From NCBI RefSeq assembly GCF_000003815.2, contig NC_049979.1, positions 31,570,288-31,612,511 on the forward strand: a stretch of 42,224 nt of DNA, written 5' to 3'. How positions within the stretch are numbered: position 1 is the first letter of the stretch; each line of letters starts with the position of its first letter. Under the pieces are notes generated by a model. That model saw only the letters and a list, made by a program, of their open reading frames with translations, made no database searches and was not told where the DNA came from. Made by a program: the position numbers and the translations under genes. Of this stretch, positions 1 to 10,897 are shown piece after piece. Source of the DNA: Branchiostoma floridae (Eukaryota > Chordata > Leptocardii > Amphioxiformes > Branchiostomatidae).

Positions 1-132
1 TACACTGTTTTTCTTTTTGATCCTGTCTGTAAAAATTAAAGTGCAATGTTAAAAACAAAATTATCCGTTTTTTCTCGAAACTTGTTTGGTTTTTCGAACC
101 CTTGTCTGTAAGATAAAAAGTCTAATGTTTGG
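1..132 (+). repeat. 77-bp satellite, block 1 (cut by window edge)
   Basis: Diverged monomers of the main satellite of this window. Diagnostic short words, in order, are CTGTGTGTTTGTAATAG, CCGTGTCTGTAAGATG, TAAAGTGTAAGGTTTGG, AGAAAATCCTC and a T-run ending in TCTCGGAAC. Here the words are degraded. The block ends where family A element 1 is inserted at a TTAA. Confidence 0.75.
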
Positions 133-1103
133 TTAAACCTTCAAACCACCGTACCTTTTTTGTGACATAGATTACCGTATGGTGTCAAAACTGACCCCAA
201 AACGTTTTGTACAAACACAGTTTTTTGTGTGACTCTTTTTGTGATTTGTATAGTATGTATAGTTTCATTAATCTATGTGGGACAGTCTTACATGAGTAGG
301 TGAGAATACTTCTAGCTCATTATCATAATTTATGTAAAATATCATGAGGAGCACATTTTGCACCAACGCTGTTTAGACAGGGAATGAGGTTTTTGATGCC
401 TGTACCAACTTCAATGCGTATAGCGCCTGGATGGCTTATGCTAGGGCCACCAAACTTGGTGAATTTTTTTAGAAAATGTTGATAGCAAAAAATTTTATTA
501 AATAAAGTATGTTCATCTTTTTTTATGTTGCCATGGCAACGGAATTCTAACAGACATTTTCTAATTTTGTATTTAACATTTAAATTTTAATGCTTTCTTG
601 GCAAATAACAGTTATTTGTCACATCTTATAAAATTCAACGTAAATTTCACGACTCAATGTTCATATTTCATACTAATTTGATGACGTCATTAGTAAAAAT
701 CCAAGATGGTGGTCGATATTACCTAGATGACGTCATAATGTCGTCATATAACATAATAATGGCACAAAAGTTCTTACAATAATTTTGGCTTACATGAACA
801 TTATTCTCTAAAAATTTCGTGATCCAACAATAAGTAGTTCAGGTGTGGGTAACAAAAGTTTGTTTAAAAAAATGCTGGGGTCAGTTTTGACCCCACTGGA
901 CCATGCCTAAACTTTTTAGGATAACTTAATCAACAATGAGCCAATCTCGTTAAAACGTGTCAGAAGCTGTAGGACATATATATTAACAAACTCCTGGAAG
1001 TAAATTTGTTTTCGACCAGAAATGACATGATGGCACACCTTGATATACGCCAGGGGTCAGTTTTGACCCCATACAGTGGCTTGAGTTTTTTTTTTTTTTT
1101 TAA
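133..1103 (+). mobile_element. Family A TTAA element, copy A1
   Basis: Non-autonomous DNA element, about 960 bp, with TTAA at both borders (133-136 and 1100-1103) and satellite sequence on both sides. The 5' end reads ACCTTCAAACCACCG; the 3' end has decayed to CAGTGGCTTGAG plus a T-run. No coding capacity is visible. Internal landmarks shared with the other A copies are three 18-bp palindromes of the GGGGTCA-N4-TGACCCC type (181-198 imperfect, 877-894, 1053-1070), a perfect GTTGCCATGGCAAC palindrome (527-540), two TGACGTCA sites (682-689, 728-735) and an inner stretch near 368 that resembles a family B terminus. The TTAA target and C-rich start suggest piggyBac-type mobilisation; Kolobok also uses TTAA and cannot be excluded. 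Confidence 0.75.
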
Positions 1104-1795
1104 CATGTGTGTTTGTAATTGACGTGTCAGAAAGATGTGAAGTTTCAGGTTTGTAGAAAATCCTCTGTTTTGTATCCGAAACCTGTCTGTTTGTAAAAGC
1201 CATGTCTCTAAGATGTAAAGTGTAATGTTTGAATAAAATTCTCCATTTTTTGGGGGAACCCGTGTGGTTTTTAAAACGCTGTCTGTAAGTTGTAAAGTAT
1301 AATTTGTAATGAAAGTCCTGTTGTTGTTTTTTTTTAGTCAAAACATGTTTGCTTGTAAGAGCCGTGTCAGAAAGACGTAAAGTGTAAGGTTTGGGGAAAA
1401 TCCTCTTTTTTTTAACCTGCGTGTTTGTAATAGCCGTGACCGTCAGATTAAGATAGTAAAGTATGAATGAAATCCTATTCTTTTCAGGGGAACTTGTGTG
1501 TTTGTAAAAGCCGTGTCTGTAAGATGCTTGTTGAATTTTTTTTTCTACCTTGGAACCTGTGAGTTTTTAATAGCCGTATCTGTACGATAAAAAATGTAAG
1601 GCTTGGAGAAAATCCACTGTTTTCCTATTGAAACCTGTGTGCTTGTAATAGCCGTGTCTGTAAGATGTTTGTTGATTTTTTCTCGAAACCTTTGCGTTTT
1701 TTTTAAAAAGCCGTGTCTGTAAGTTTAAATATTTTGGTTAAATCCTCCGTTTTTTTTCTTCAGAATCTGTGTATTTTTAAAAACAGTAACAACTG
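1104..1795 (+). repeat. 77-bp satellite, block 2
   Basis: About nine monomers in direct orientation, with the GCCGTGTCTGTAAGATG word recurring roughly every 75-80 bp and variable T-runs between. The reverse strand is open over long stretches, which is a property of the monomer and not evidence for a gene. Confidence 0.8.
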
Positions 1796-2074
1796 GAGTT
1801 CGTCGACCTCATACCTTCATGAATATTTAGAGCTTTTGTGAATTTCATGCAAATGACTTAACATTAACATGATTTATGCATTGTGTTGTTCACCATTGAA
1901 TAACGTACAGTACACATGTCACAAGTTAATGTCCCAATTCAAATCATCAACTATTAGGTTATTTTGCAATTATTGCATCAATTATGCAAATACGATCCTC
2001 ATTTGCATATTTGATATCTGTAAATGTTCCACCGATTATAATTAACAAGGGTTACATTTATCGAAGTCCTTATT
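1796..2074. other. AT-rich spacer with four octamer motifs
   Basis: No open reading frame or repeat homology is recognised. Four perfect ATGCAAAT octamers (either strand) lie at 1847-1854, 1984-1991, 2001-2008 and 2072-2079. The region sits between satellite and the 3' end of a truncated LINE, so it may simply be LINE 3' flank. Confidence 0.5.
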
Positions 2075-3005
2075 TGCATAAAATGCATATCATTATATAA
2101 GTGGTTATAAAGGTGTTTATATACAATTTTTTCAAGAATTTTGGAAAGGGTTTGAAATAAAGAAACAGGGCGGTAGTTGGAAACCTCTTGTGGGTCTCCT
2201 TTTTAAAAAAAAGGGACAACATTTGCACATTTCCAGGACTGAGGAAAAATACCATGGCAAAGTGACAGGAAGAATAAATAAGCAATTTTGTCAGAAACGA
2301 GAGGACCAATCAGTTTTAAAAAGCGATTATCNNNNNNNNNNNNNNNNNNNNNNNNNNNNNNNNNNNNNNNNNNNNNNNNNNNNNNNNNNNNNNNNNNNNN
2401 NNNNNNNNNNNNNNNNNNNNNNNNNNNNNNNAAATATCATATCGGATGTATCAATTCTACTTTCTGAGCAGAAGTAATACACTCAAATAGCCGAGTATCA
2501 CTTACAAAACTAAGTTCAGGGAGTACAGCGTTCGTGTCATCAATAGAAAATTGGGCAAAATAATATTCATTAAACAAATTTGCCTTTTCACCAGAATCAG
2601 TTGTATTAGTGTTACCAGTTTTGAGTGGAGGAATTGTAGAAGTAGTTTTACATCTATAAAAAAATGTTTTATAATGTGCCACCATTTTTTGCTAGCTGTA
2701 TGGGTATCAGACAATGATTGAATTGGGCGATTCTGATAATTAGATTTAGCAGTCGAAATTTCCCTTACAAGTTGGTTTCTGATTCTGCGATATGTAGCCC
2801 ATACTGCAGGGCTATTTGATAAATTGGCTTTCTTGTGTATTTTATCACGTTGCTTCATAAGTCGTCTCAGTCGAAGGGTCATCCACGATTTATCTCGCGG
2901 TCTGATCGTGATACTCTTGTGAGGGATACATAGATTTTTTGCTTCAAAAATGAGATCAATAAGCCTTGTACCAGCTTCGTCTACGGAATTCCAATGATAT
3001 ATGTC
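2075..3005 (-). pseudogene. LINE fragment: EN-RT linker and start of RT, spanning an assembly gap
   Basis: Reading the minus strand from about 3005 down, the translation shows the linker typical of Jockey/CR1-superfamily LINEs: ITIRPRDKSWMTLRLRRL, then basic helices, then SKKWWHIIKHFF and, after a frameshift near 2640, GEKANLFNEYYFAQFS. After the 100-N gap, 2331-2100 continues with IGPLVSDKIAYLFF, PQSWKCANVVPFFKKGD and NYRPVSLFQTL, the first blocks of reverse transcriptase. The same LINE therefore runs across the gap. It is truncated at both ends (no endonuclease, no catalytic FADD) and carries at least one frameshift and stops, so it is a dead copy. It abuts a different RT fragment at about 3005. 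Confidence 0.75.
2332..2431. other. Assembly gap (100 N)
   Basis: Exactly 100 Ns, a common placeholder for a gap of unknown size. LINE coding sequence continues on both sides in the same order, so the missing piece is probably LINE RT sequence. Confidence 0.98.
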
Positions 3006-3957
3006 AGTTATGGTTACAAGCGAACCGAGCAGCTCTCCCCTGGACTGCTTCTATTTTGCTCGTGTTCATCTAGGTATACGGGTCCCACACTGTTGCAGCA
3101 TAATCCAAGAGTGGTCTCACAAAAGCTTTGTAAGCCTTGGCCTTAATGTTTTTAACTGACCTTGAGATTTCTCCTAAGAAAACCCAAGACTTGGTTTGCC
3201 TTGTTTACGGTGCTGTTTATGTGGGTGTCCCAGCTCCCGTCCCTGCTCATAGTTGAACCCAAGTACTTGGTCGAGGTTACACAATCAAGTTCGTGCCCAT
3301 GCAGAGTGTAGTGATGGGCCAGGACCACCCTGCTCCTAGTCACCGGCAAATAAACACATTTTGCGAGATGGAACTTCATATCCCAGTTTTCTTCCCATTG
3401 CTCAAGACGACGGAGGTCTTGTTGTAAGTGAGCCTGTTGCGCTGGCTCTGACACTACTTTATATACAGCTGTATCGTGCCTCCAATTTGTCGGGCAGATC
3501 GTTAACATAGGCCAGAAAAAGACAGCAGGGCCCCAGAACTAAGCCCTGGGGGACTCCTGACTTTACACTAGTGTATGAGGCATAATGACCATCAACCACA
3601 ACTGCTTGTCGTCGGTCTTTTCAAAAAGTCGTCTATCTACGCTAGGGTGGGTCCATGAATACCATAGCGTTGGAGTTTATGTACAAGAAGACTATGATTT
3701 ACCCGGTCAAACGCTTTCGCGAAGTCCATGATCAGGATGTCAGTTTGTTTGCCACTCGCTAGATATGTTGTCAGCTCTTCAACAAAGTCAAGGAGTTGTG
3801 TTTCACAGGAGCGACCTCTCCTAAAACCATGTTGGTTGTCATTCGAAATATCGTTAGATTCAAAATGTTGCATGGTGTAAGCAACCACTATATGTTCCAT
3901 CAACTTGCAGGCCACGCATGTCAGCGACACAGGGATGTAGTTTGTTTCTCGGAACAT
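3006..3957 (-). pseudogene. CR1/Jockey-type LINE reverse transcriptase fragment
   Basis: Minus-strand translation gives RT blocks in the expected order: NYIPVSLTCVACKLMEHI, DNQHGFRRGRSCETQLLDF, DILIMDFAKAFDRVNHSLL (3957-3637), then in another frame SGVPQG near 3550, DTAVYKVV where the catalytic FADD should stand, LGSTMSRDGSWDTHI, and finally VRPLLDYAATVWDPYT (about 3080). The catalytic FADD is destroyed (RHDTAVYK), and frameshifts near 3630 and 3510 break the frame, so it is inactive. It is the same general type as the CR1 at 23292-26867, with similar thumb-domain wording. The 5' side is cut off at satellite DNA at 3957, and the 3' side abuts another LINE fragment. Confidence 0.8.
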
Positions 3958-4500
3958 GCGTGTTTGTAAGAACCGTCTCTGTAATATATTAAGTGCAAAG
4001 TTTGGAAAGAATCCCCTGTTTTTCTCTCAGCCTTAGTGTTTGTAATAGCCGTGTCCGTAAAATGTTAAGTGTTGTGTTTGGACAAAATCATCCTTTTTTC
4101 TTTCATAAACTGTGTGTCTGCAACATTATGTCTGTTTGATGTAAAATGTATGCTTTAGAGACAATGTTACGGGTCTTGTTCGGAACCTATTTGTAGGTAA
4201 AAGCCGTGTCTGCGAGCTGTAAAGTGCTGGGTTTGGAGAAAATCCTCTTTTTTTCTCCGAGGCTGTAGGTCTGTAATAACCCTGTCTAAAATTGTAAATT
4301 GTAAGCTTTAAAGAAACTTTTTTTTCCCGAGTCTGTGTGTTTGTCATAGCCGTGTCCGTAAAATGTTATGTGTAGTGTTTTGAGAAAATCTTTTTTTTTG
4401 AAATCTCGGATCTGTGTGTTTGTAATATCCGTTTTTTAAGATGGAAAATGTACAATTTTGAGAAAACCCTCTGCTGTTGTCTTTGATCCTGTTGTTTACT
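3958..4500 (+). repeat. 77-bp satellite, block 3
   Basis: Seven or so diverged monomers; recognisable GCCGTGTCTG and TTTGGAGAAAATCC words. The junction with the LINE at 3957 is abrupt. Confidence 0.75.
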
Positions 4501-4559
4501 ATATCTTTATCTTGCATATTGTAAGATATTGTAACATCTTCTGCAGAAACGCTTCGTCC

Positions 4560-5298
4560 GAATAGTCTCAAATGTTTCGTATACATTCCTTTCTGCATCT
4601 TTGCTCCGTAACCTAAAATTAATAACTATATATGATATAAATAAACTACAAAATTGCCTTTTCGTTCACAAAACAATTGATAGTTCTTGTATACCAAAGT
4701 AATTCCAAAACCTTTCCTATCACATTTCAGACCACCATCATTACAATACCAGACAGTGTATCAATTTAAGATAGATACAAGTAAAAACACAACAAAGAAA
4801 GTTTTCCATACTGTTCAGGCGTCATCAAATTTGGAATCTTTTAAGTGTAACCTTACATCTTTGTCATTCATAACCAATCTTCAAAAACCTGTTAAAAAGT
4901 CATTATCAAATAATCAAACATTTAACTAATCTCCTATTCATTGTTCGTCTATTTCAACATTTTAATTGTTACGTTTCTTACAATGTTATATTCTTATTAT
5001 ATCATTTCATTCATTTCGCCGTTTTGATATTGCCTTAGTTATCAATTATTGAACTAATTATGATTCCCTTCCATTTTGTTAATTGATATAATTATTTTGG
5101 TAACATTATTGTCAAAAGTATAGTTTTACACATCTATCCAATCTTTATTTAGCTTATGAGTTGTTAAATTGTATCGTTATTTGTTACTTTGTAGGAAGAC
5201 TATGTATAAGCCACGACCCCCCCCCTGCATGTACTTTCATCCGTTAATTTGTTTTATGTTATCTTTTTTAAAGATTGTGCAAAATAAATAAAATCTAA
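4560..5298 (+). pseudogene. 3' end of a Crack/L2-like LINE with its 3' UTR
   Basis: Plus-strand translation shows the C-terminal signature of L2/Crack-type LINEs, spread over two frames: LKLITIYDINKLQNCLFVHK, then HHHYNTRQCINLR, then IWNLL and PIFKNLLKSHYQI (to about 4920). Several in-frame stops are present. The following AT-rich 370 bp has no coding potential and ends in an AATAAATAAAATC-type tail at 5284-5298, directly before satellite; I read it as the 3' UTR and tail. The upstream part of the element is missing. The family wording is close to the split LINE at 16555/30131. Confidence 0.65.
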
Positions 5299-7290
5299 TC
5301 AAATCATGTGTGTTTGTTATTGCCGTGTCTGTAATATTTAAAGTGCAATGTTAAAATAAAATAATCTGTTTCTTCTGGTAACCTGTGTGTTTGCAAAAGC
5401 CGTGTCTGTAAGATGTAAAGTGTAACGTTTGGAAAAAGTCCTCGTTTTTTTTTTCTTTTTGATCCTGTGTGTTTGGTATATACGTGTCTGTAAGATTAAA
5501 AGTGCAATGTTAAAAATAAAAAAAACTCCGTTTTTTCTTGGAACCTGAGCGGTTTTTAATACCATTGTCTGAAAGATTAAAAGTCCTACATTTGGTTCAG
5601 ATCCTCCGTTTTTCTCAAAACCTTTTTTTCGTGAATTCCGTGGCTGTAAGATATATAATGCAAGGTTTAAAGAAAATTATCTGCTTTTTTCTTAAAGCCG
5701 GTGTGTTTCCAAAAGCCGTGTCTATAAGATGGAAAGTGTAACGTTTGGAAAAAGTCCTCTGTTTTGTCTTTGATCCTGTGTGTTTGTTATAGGCCTACAT
5801 GTAAAATTAAAAGTGCATTGTTTAAACAAAATCCTCCGTTTTTTTCGGAAACTGTGTCTTATTAATATTCGTGTCTGTAAGATTAAAAGTCTAACGTTTG
5901 GTTTAAATACGTGTTTTTTTCTCAAAATCTGTGTGTCTGTAATAGCCGAGTCTTTAAGATGCTATGTGCAAAGTTTGTAAAAAATCATTTTTTTTCTCTC
6001 TCGGCATCTGTGTGTTTATAATAGCTGTGAATGTAAGATGTAAAATATTAAGTTTGGATAAAATCCTGTTTTCTTTATGAAAACCTTTGTGTGAGTAATA
6101 GCCGTGTTCTTTGAGATACAAAGGAAAATCGTATTTTTAAAGCCGCTTTGTTTGTAATAGCCGTATCTAAACATTGTAGTGTTTGAAGAAAATCCTTTTT
6201 TCCCCAGAACCTGCTTGTATGCAAAATCCGTGTCTGTAAGATGTAAAGTGTAAGGCTTGGATAAACTCCCTTTTTTTCTCCCTGAACTTGTGTGATTCTA
6301 AAAGCGTGTCTGTAAGATATGAAATGTAATGTCTTGAGAATATCGTCTGTTTCTTTTTAGCCGTGAACGTAAGATCAGAAGAGTTAAGTTTGGAGAAATC
6401 CTCTATTTTTCTTTTGGGACCCGTGTGTTTTTAAGAGCCGTGTCTGAAAGGTATAGTGTAAGGTTTGGAAAAAAAACTCGGAACCTGTGTGTTTATAAAA
6501 GACGCATCTGTAAGATTTTAAGTCTAACGTTTCGATTAAAACCTCCGTTTTCTTCTTAAATCCTGTGTGTTTGCAATAGCCGTGTCTGTAAGATGTCAAT
6601 TGCAATGTTTGGAGAAAATCTTTTTGTTTTTTCTTCCAGTCTATGTGTTTGTAACAGCTGTGTCTGTAAAATGTTAAGTGTAGTGTTTTGACAAAATCCT
6701 CCGTTTTTTCTCTCATAAACTGTGTTTGTAATAGCTGTGTCTGTAATATGTAAAATTTATGATTTGGAGAAAATCCTTCGGGTCTTTTTCGAAACCTATG
6801 TGTAGGTAAAAGGCGTGTCTGCGAGATAAAAAGTACAAGGATTTCAGAAAAATCATATTTTTTCTCCGAGCCTGTGGGTTTGTAATGGCCGTGTTTAAAA
6901 GTGTAAATTGTCATCTTTGGAGAAAATCCTCATTTTTTTTTCTCCGAGACTGTTTGTTATAGTCATGTCTGTAAAATATAAAGTGTAGTGTTTGGAGAAA
7001 ATCCTTTTTTCTCTGTGTTTGTAATATCCCTGTCAGTAAGATGGAAAATGTAAAGTTTAAAGAAAACCCAGTGTTGTTCTCTTTAATCATGTGTGTTTGC
7101 TATAGCCGTGTCTATAAGATTATAAGTGCAATGTTAAAAATCTTCCTTTTTTGTCGCAACCTGTGTGGTTTTTAAAACCCTTGTATGTAAGATTAAAAGT
7201 CTAATGTTTCGTTTTTCCTTAAAACCAGTATTTTTGTAAACGCCGGTCTGTAAGACATATAATGCAAATGTTTAGAGACAATCTTCTTTT
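5299..7290 (+). repeat. 77-bp satellite, block 4 (longest 5' block)
   Basis: About 25 monomers in uniform orientation over 2 kb. Conserved core: GCCGTGTCTGTAAGATG followed by the GTAAGGTTTGGAGAAAATCC word. Monomer length varies from about 70 to 82 bp, mostly from T-run indels. Minus-strand open frames (for example 6384-6914, 176 codons) arise because the canonical monomer lacks stop codons on that strand. Confidence 0.85.
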
Positions 7291-7874
7291 TTGAGCCCCT
7301 CCACTTCTAAGTCCTGTAACTCTGAAAAGACGTGTCGATGGGTTATCAATTTTTTTAAAGAAATGATATAGATATCATTTTTGACCTGTATAGGACGTTT
7401 GTCGTTACGATGACGTAATGAGACGTAATTATGACGTCATCAAATTGATTGTATTGGCCGAAACCGGTAACCATGAAAAAAGTGTATTCAACTTCAATTT
7501 GTGCTCCGTGAAAAATGTAACAGCAAGTGCAGATAACAGAATGATAATGTTTGTTACGACTTGTGTCGCTAATAAAATTACTTCATGCACATCTAAGATA
7601 CAGTTTGGCTCCGCCATATTATATCCACCGCCTTGAATTTTTTAAAATCCTTTTTTCTGCAACGAATAATCACAAAAGGCAATGGGAACAGACTAAATAC
7701 TTTCATTTAGATTGTTTTTGATGAAAAAATACCAGGTAGTTAATAGTTCTAAGGGATGATTAGGTTGTTATTCTTGATATGACAAAATGGTCAGTCATCT
7801 TGATTTTTTGGCTGATGACGTCCTTTAAATATCATTTTTTTGCATTTTTAATTATGAAAGATATGCTACATAAC
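7291..7874. mobile_element. Degraded TTAA-type element without clear ends
   Basis: This non-satellite island contains the hallmarks of family B interiors: TTACGATGACGTAATGAG, AATTATGACGTCATCAAATT (7430-7449 area), a CCGCCATATT site near 7613 and a TGATGACGTCC site near 7813. The terminal repeats and TTAA borders are not recognisable, so the element is old or truncated. No coding sequence is supported. Confidence 0.5.
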
Positions 7875-8840
7875 ATGATTTTATTTATGTTTGGAAAAGC
7901 CGTGTCTTTAAGATGTAAAGTTTAAGTTTTTACTCTCAAAACCTGTTTGCTTGTAGAAAATACTCCGTGTTTTTTTTTTCTGGGAACCTGTGTTTTTTTT
8001 AAAAACCCTTGTTTTTAAGATGAAAAATCTAACGTTTGGTTTAAATCCTCCGTTTTTTTCTCGCAACTTTTTTTGTGAAATCCGTGTAAGATATTAATTG
8101 CAAGGTTTGAAGAAAATAGTCTGCTTTTTTCTTAAAGCCGGACGTGTTTGCAAAAGCCTTGTCTGTAAGATGGAACGTATAACGTTTTTTTTTAAGTCCT
8201 CCGTATTTCTCTTTGATCCTGTGTGTTTGTTATAGCCTTGTCTGTTAGATTAAATTTGCATCGTTTAAACAAAATCCTCCGGGTTTTTTTTCGGAACCTA
8301 TGTGTAAGTAAAAGCCATGTCTGTGAGATGAGAAGTGCAAGGAATGGAGAATATTCTCTGTTTTTCTCTCAAAACATGTGTGTTTGTAATAGATATGTCT
8401 ATAAGATGTTAAATTTAAGGTTTGGAAAAAATCCTCCTTTTATCGCAGAACTTATGTGTTTGTAATAGCCGTGACCGTAAGATTAAAAGAGAAACGTCTG
8501 AATAAAATCCTCCTTTTTTTAAAGAGGAACCTTGGTGTTTGTAAAAGCCGTCTCTGTACATACGAACTAAAAGTGTAATGTTTGGAAAAATCCCTCACTT
8601 TTTCTCTCGGAACTTGTGTGTTTGTAATAGCCGTGTCGGAAGTGTAAGGTTTGGAAAAAAATCCTCTGACTTTCTCTCGGAACTTGAGTGTCTGTAAAAT
8701 GTAAAGTGCAAGATTTGGAGAAAGTCGTTTGTAATAGCCGGTCTTTAAGATGTAAAGTGTTAGGTTTCTGAGAAAATAATCTTTTTTTTTTCTTCAGAAC
8801 AAGCGTTTTTTGTAAAAGCCGTGTGAGAAAGATGTGAAGT
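7875..8840 (+). repeat. 77-bp satellite, block 5
   Basis: About twelve monomers in direct orientation. It ends with GATGTGAAGT at 8831-8840, where element A2 is inserted; the interrupted monomer resumes with GGTTGGGAG at 9759. Confidence 0.85.
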
Positions 8841-9759
8841 TTAACCCTGAAACCACCCTTACTTTTTTGTGACGTAGATTACAGTATGGGGTCAAAACTG
8901 ACCCCATAACGTTTTGTACAAATACAGTTTGCTTGGTGACTCTTCTTGTGATTTGTATATATGTATAGATTCATTAATTTATGTGGGACAGTTTGACATG
9001 ATTAGGTGAGATCATAATTTATGCAAAAGATCATGAGGACCACATTTTTCACGTTATTCAGACCGGTTAGGGTTTTTTATTGCCCGCAGCATCTTCAAAG
9101 TCACATAGCCCCCGAATAGCTTATGCTATCACCAAACTAGGTCCTTTTTCAGAAAATATTGATAGGAAGCAATCTAAATGAAAAAAAAAAAGTTCATAAT
9201 TTTTCATGTTGCCATGGCAACGGAATTCTGACAGGAATTCTAATTTTGGCTTAAACATTCAAGTTTTAAGGTTTTCTTGGCAAACCGCACTTGTTCATGC
9301 CATCTTATGAAATTCAACGTAAATTTCGTAATTCAATACTCATAATCTATGCTAATTTGATGACGTCATCAGTCAAAACCCAATATGGCGGCCAATTTAA
9401 GCTAAATGAGGTCATAACGTCGTCATAAAACACCATAATGACACAGAAGTTGTTGCCATAATTTCGTTGCACGTGTACATCATTCTCTGAAAATTTTGTG
9501 ATTATACAATAAGAAGTTAAGCCGTAGGTTTGTTTAAAAATGCCGGGGTCAGATTTGACCCCACTGGACCATACATAAACTTTCCATGATAACTTAATCA
9601 ACAATGAGCCAATCTCGGTAGAAACGTATGAGAAGTTATAAGATATATATACATACAAACTCATGGGAGGAAATTCGTTTTTAACCAGAAATGTCATTAT
9701 GGCATATATTGATATACGTCTTGGGTCATTTTGACCCCATACGATGGTTTGAGGGTTAA
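8841..9759 (+). mobile_element. Family A TTAA element, copy A2 (best preserved ends)
   Basis: TTAA at 8841-8844 and 9756-9759 flank a 911-bp element with inverted ends CCCTGAAACCACC and GGTTTGAGGG. This is the clearest boundary pair in family A. Landmarks: 18-bp palindromes at 8888-8905 and 9545-9562 plus a decayed third near 9722-9738; GTTGCCATGGCAAC at 9208-9221; TGACGTCA at 9361-9368; an ATATGGCGGCC word near 9384; the inner family-B-like terminus (ATTCAGACCGG) near 9056. The element is non-coding and was inserted into a satellite monomer. Confidence 0.85.
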
Positions 9760-10062
9760 GGTTGGGAGAAAATCCTCCGTTTTTATCTGAAATACTATAA
9801 TGGAAATAGCCGTGTCTGTAAGACTTTAAGTGTTATGTTTCGATAAGACCCTCCGTTTTTTAGAACCTGCATGTTTGTTACAGCCGTGTCTGTAAGATGT
9901 GTCAGTAAAGTATAATTTTTAATAAAATATACCGTTTTTTTCAACTCTGTGTTTCTAAAAGCCGTGTCCGTAAGACGTAAATTGTAATATTTAAAGAATG
10001 CCCTCCGAATTTTTTTCTCGGAACCTATTCGTTTGTGATAGCCGTGTCTGTAAGATGTAAAA
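9760..10062 (+). repeat. 77-bp satellite, block 6
   Basis: Four monomers between elements A2 and B1. Confidence 0.8.
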
Positions 10063-10897
10063 TTATCCCAATCCAGACTGGGCTTTTGAGGAAATCTTTG
10101 GACTGGGGGGAGTGGGATTGGGTGGGGTCTCATTTTCCCCCACCCTCCCCTTTGTCTTTTGAAAACGGCTTACTATATTTGCAGTGGGTGATTTGTTTGT
10201 TGAGTTTTATAATTTTTTTAAATTCTTATATCATAATGACGTTATATGACGTATTTTTTTAGGTCATTTATTGATTGTTTGGCTTAAACGGGGAATTCCC
10301 ATAATACCTAAATATTTTACAATAAAAGTTACCAATAATGGTTTCTTATCAATATTTAAGTGTTAAAATACTAATGTTGCAAAAAGTCGACTCAACGACG
10401 CCATCTGTTGTTTAGCTATCCACCATCTTGGATTATCAACCTTAAATGTCTTAAAATACATGTTTTTCAACATATAACGCTAAAACCCCATGAAAATTGA
10501 TTAAACTTTAAAAAAAAAAGGAAGTAGTGATTAAATCCGAGTGAAAAAAAGCTGGTTATCATCATGATATTGATGGCCATCTTGGATTTTGACCAATTAC
10601 GTAATCTCATTACCACAATTGATGACTATCTAATTATAAATGTTAAATTAGATATGTTAGATATTAAAGATAAATGAAAAGAGGTCAAGATAATCTTTAA
10701 AATCCCATTGTTTCCCAAAATTATTAATTGCAAAATTTGCCTTTAAAAAATGTGTTACTCAATTGTTTTGTATATTGTTGTCAACAATATTCTAGGAAGA
10801 GTCACCAAGTTTGGTTGTTCTAGCACAAACCGTTTGGGAGCTATACAGCGTCAATGTTGGTGCGGGTTCCCCCCCCCCCAAGCCTGGATAGGGTCAA
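10063..10897 (+). mobile_element. Family B TTAA element, copy B1
   Basis: Inverted ends CCCAATCCAGAC and CCTGGATAGGG, bordered by decayed target copies TTAT (10063-10066) and TCAA (10894-10897). About 827 bp, non-coding. Two CCATCTTGGAT words lie at about 10431 and 10574, and a homopolymeric C tract lies just inside the right end (10869-10879). Its left half matches the inverted copy B4 at 16101-16554. Confidence 0.75.

Noticed and set aside
2190-2477. Plus-strand frame running through Ns
   Set aside because: It crosses the 100-N gap and is antisense to LINE coding sequence.
6384-6914. 176-codon minus-strand open frame
   Set aside because: Lies wholly in the 77-bp satellite and is made of its repeated wording in cycling frames; same for frames at 32564-33055, 34176-34556 and 1057-1341.
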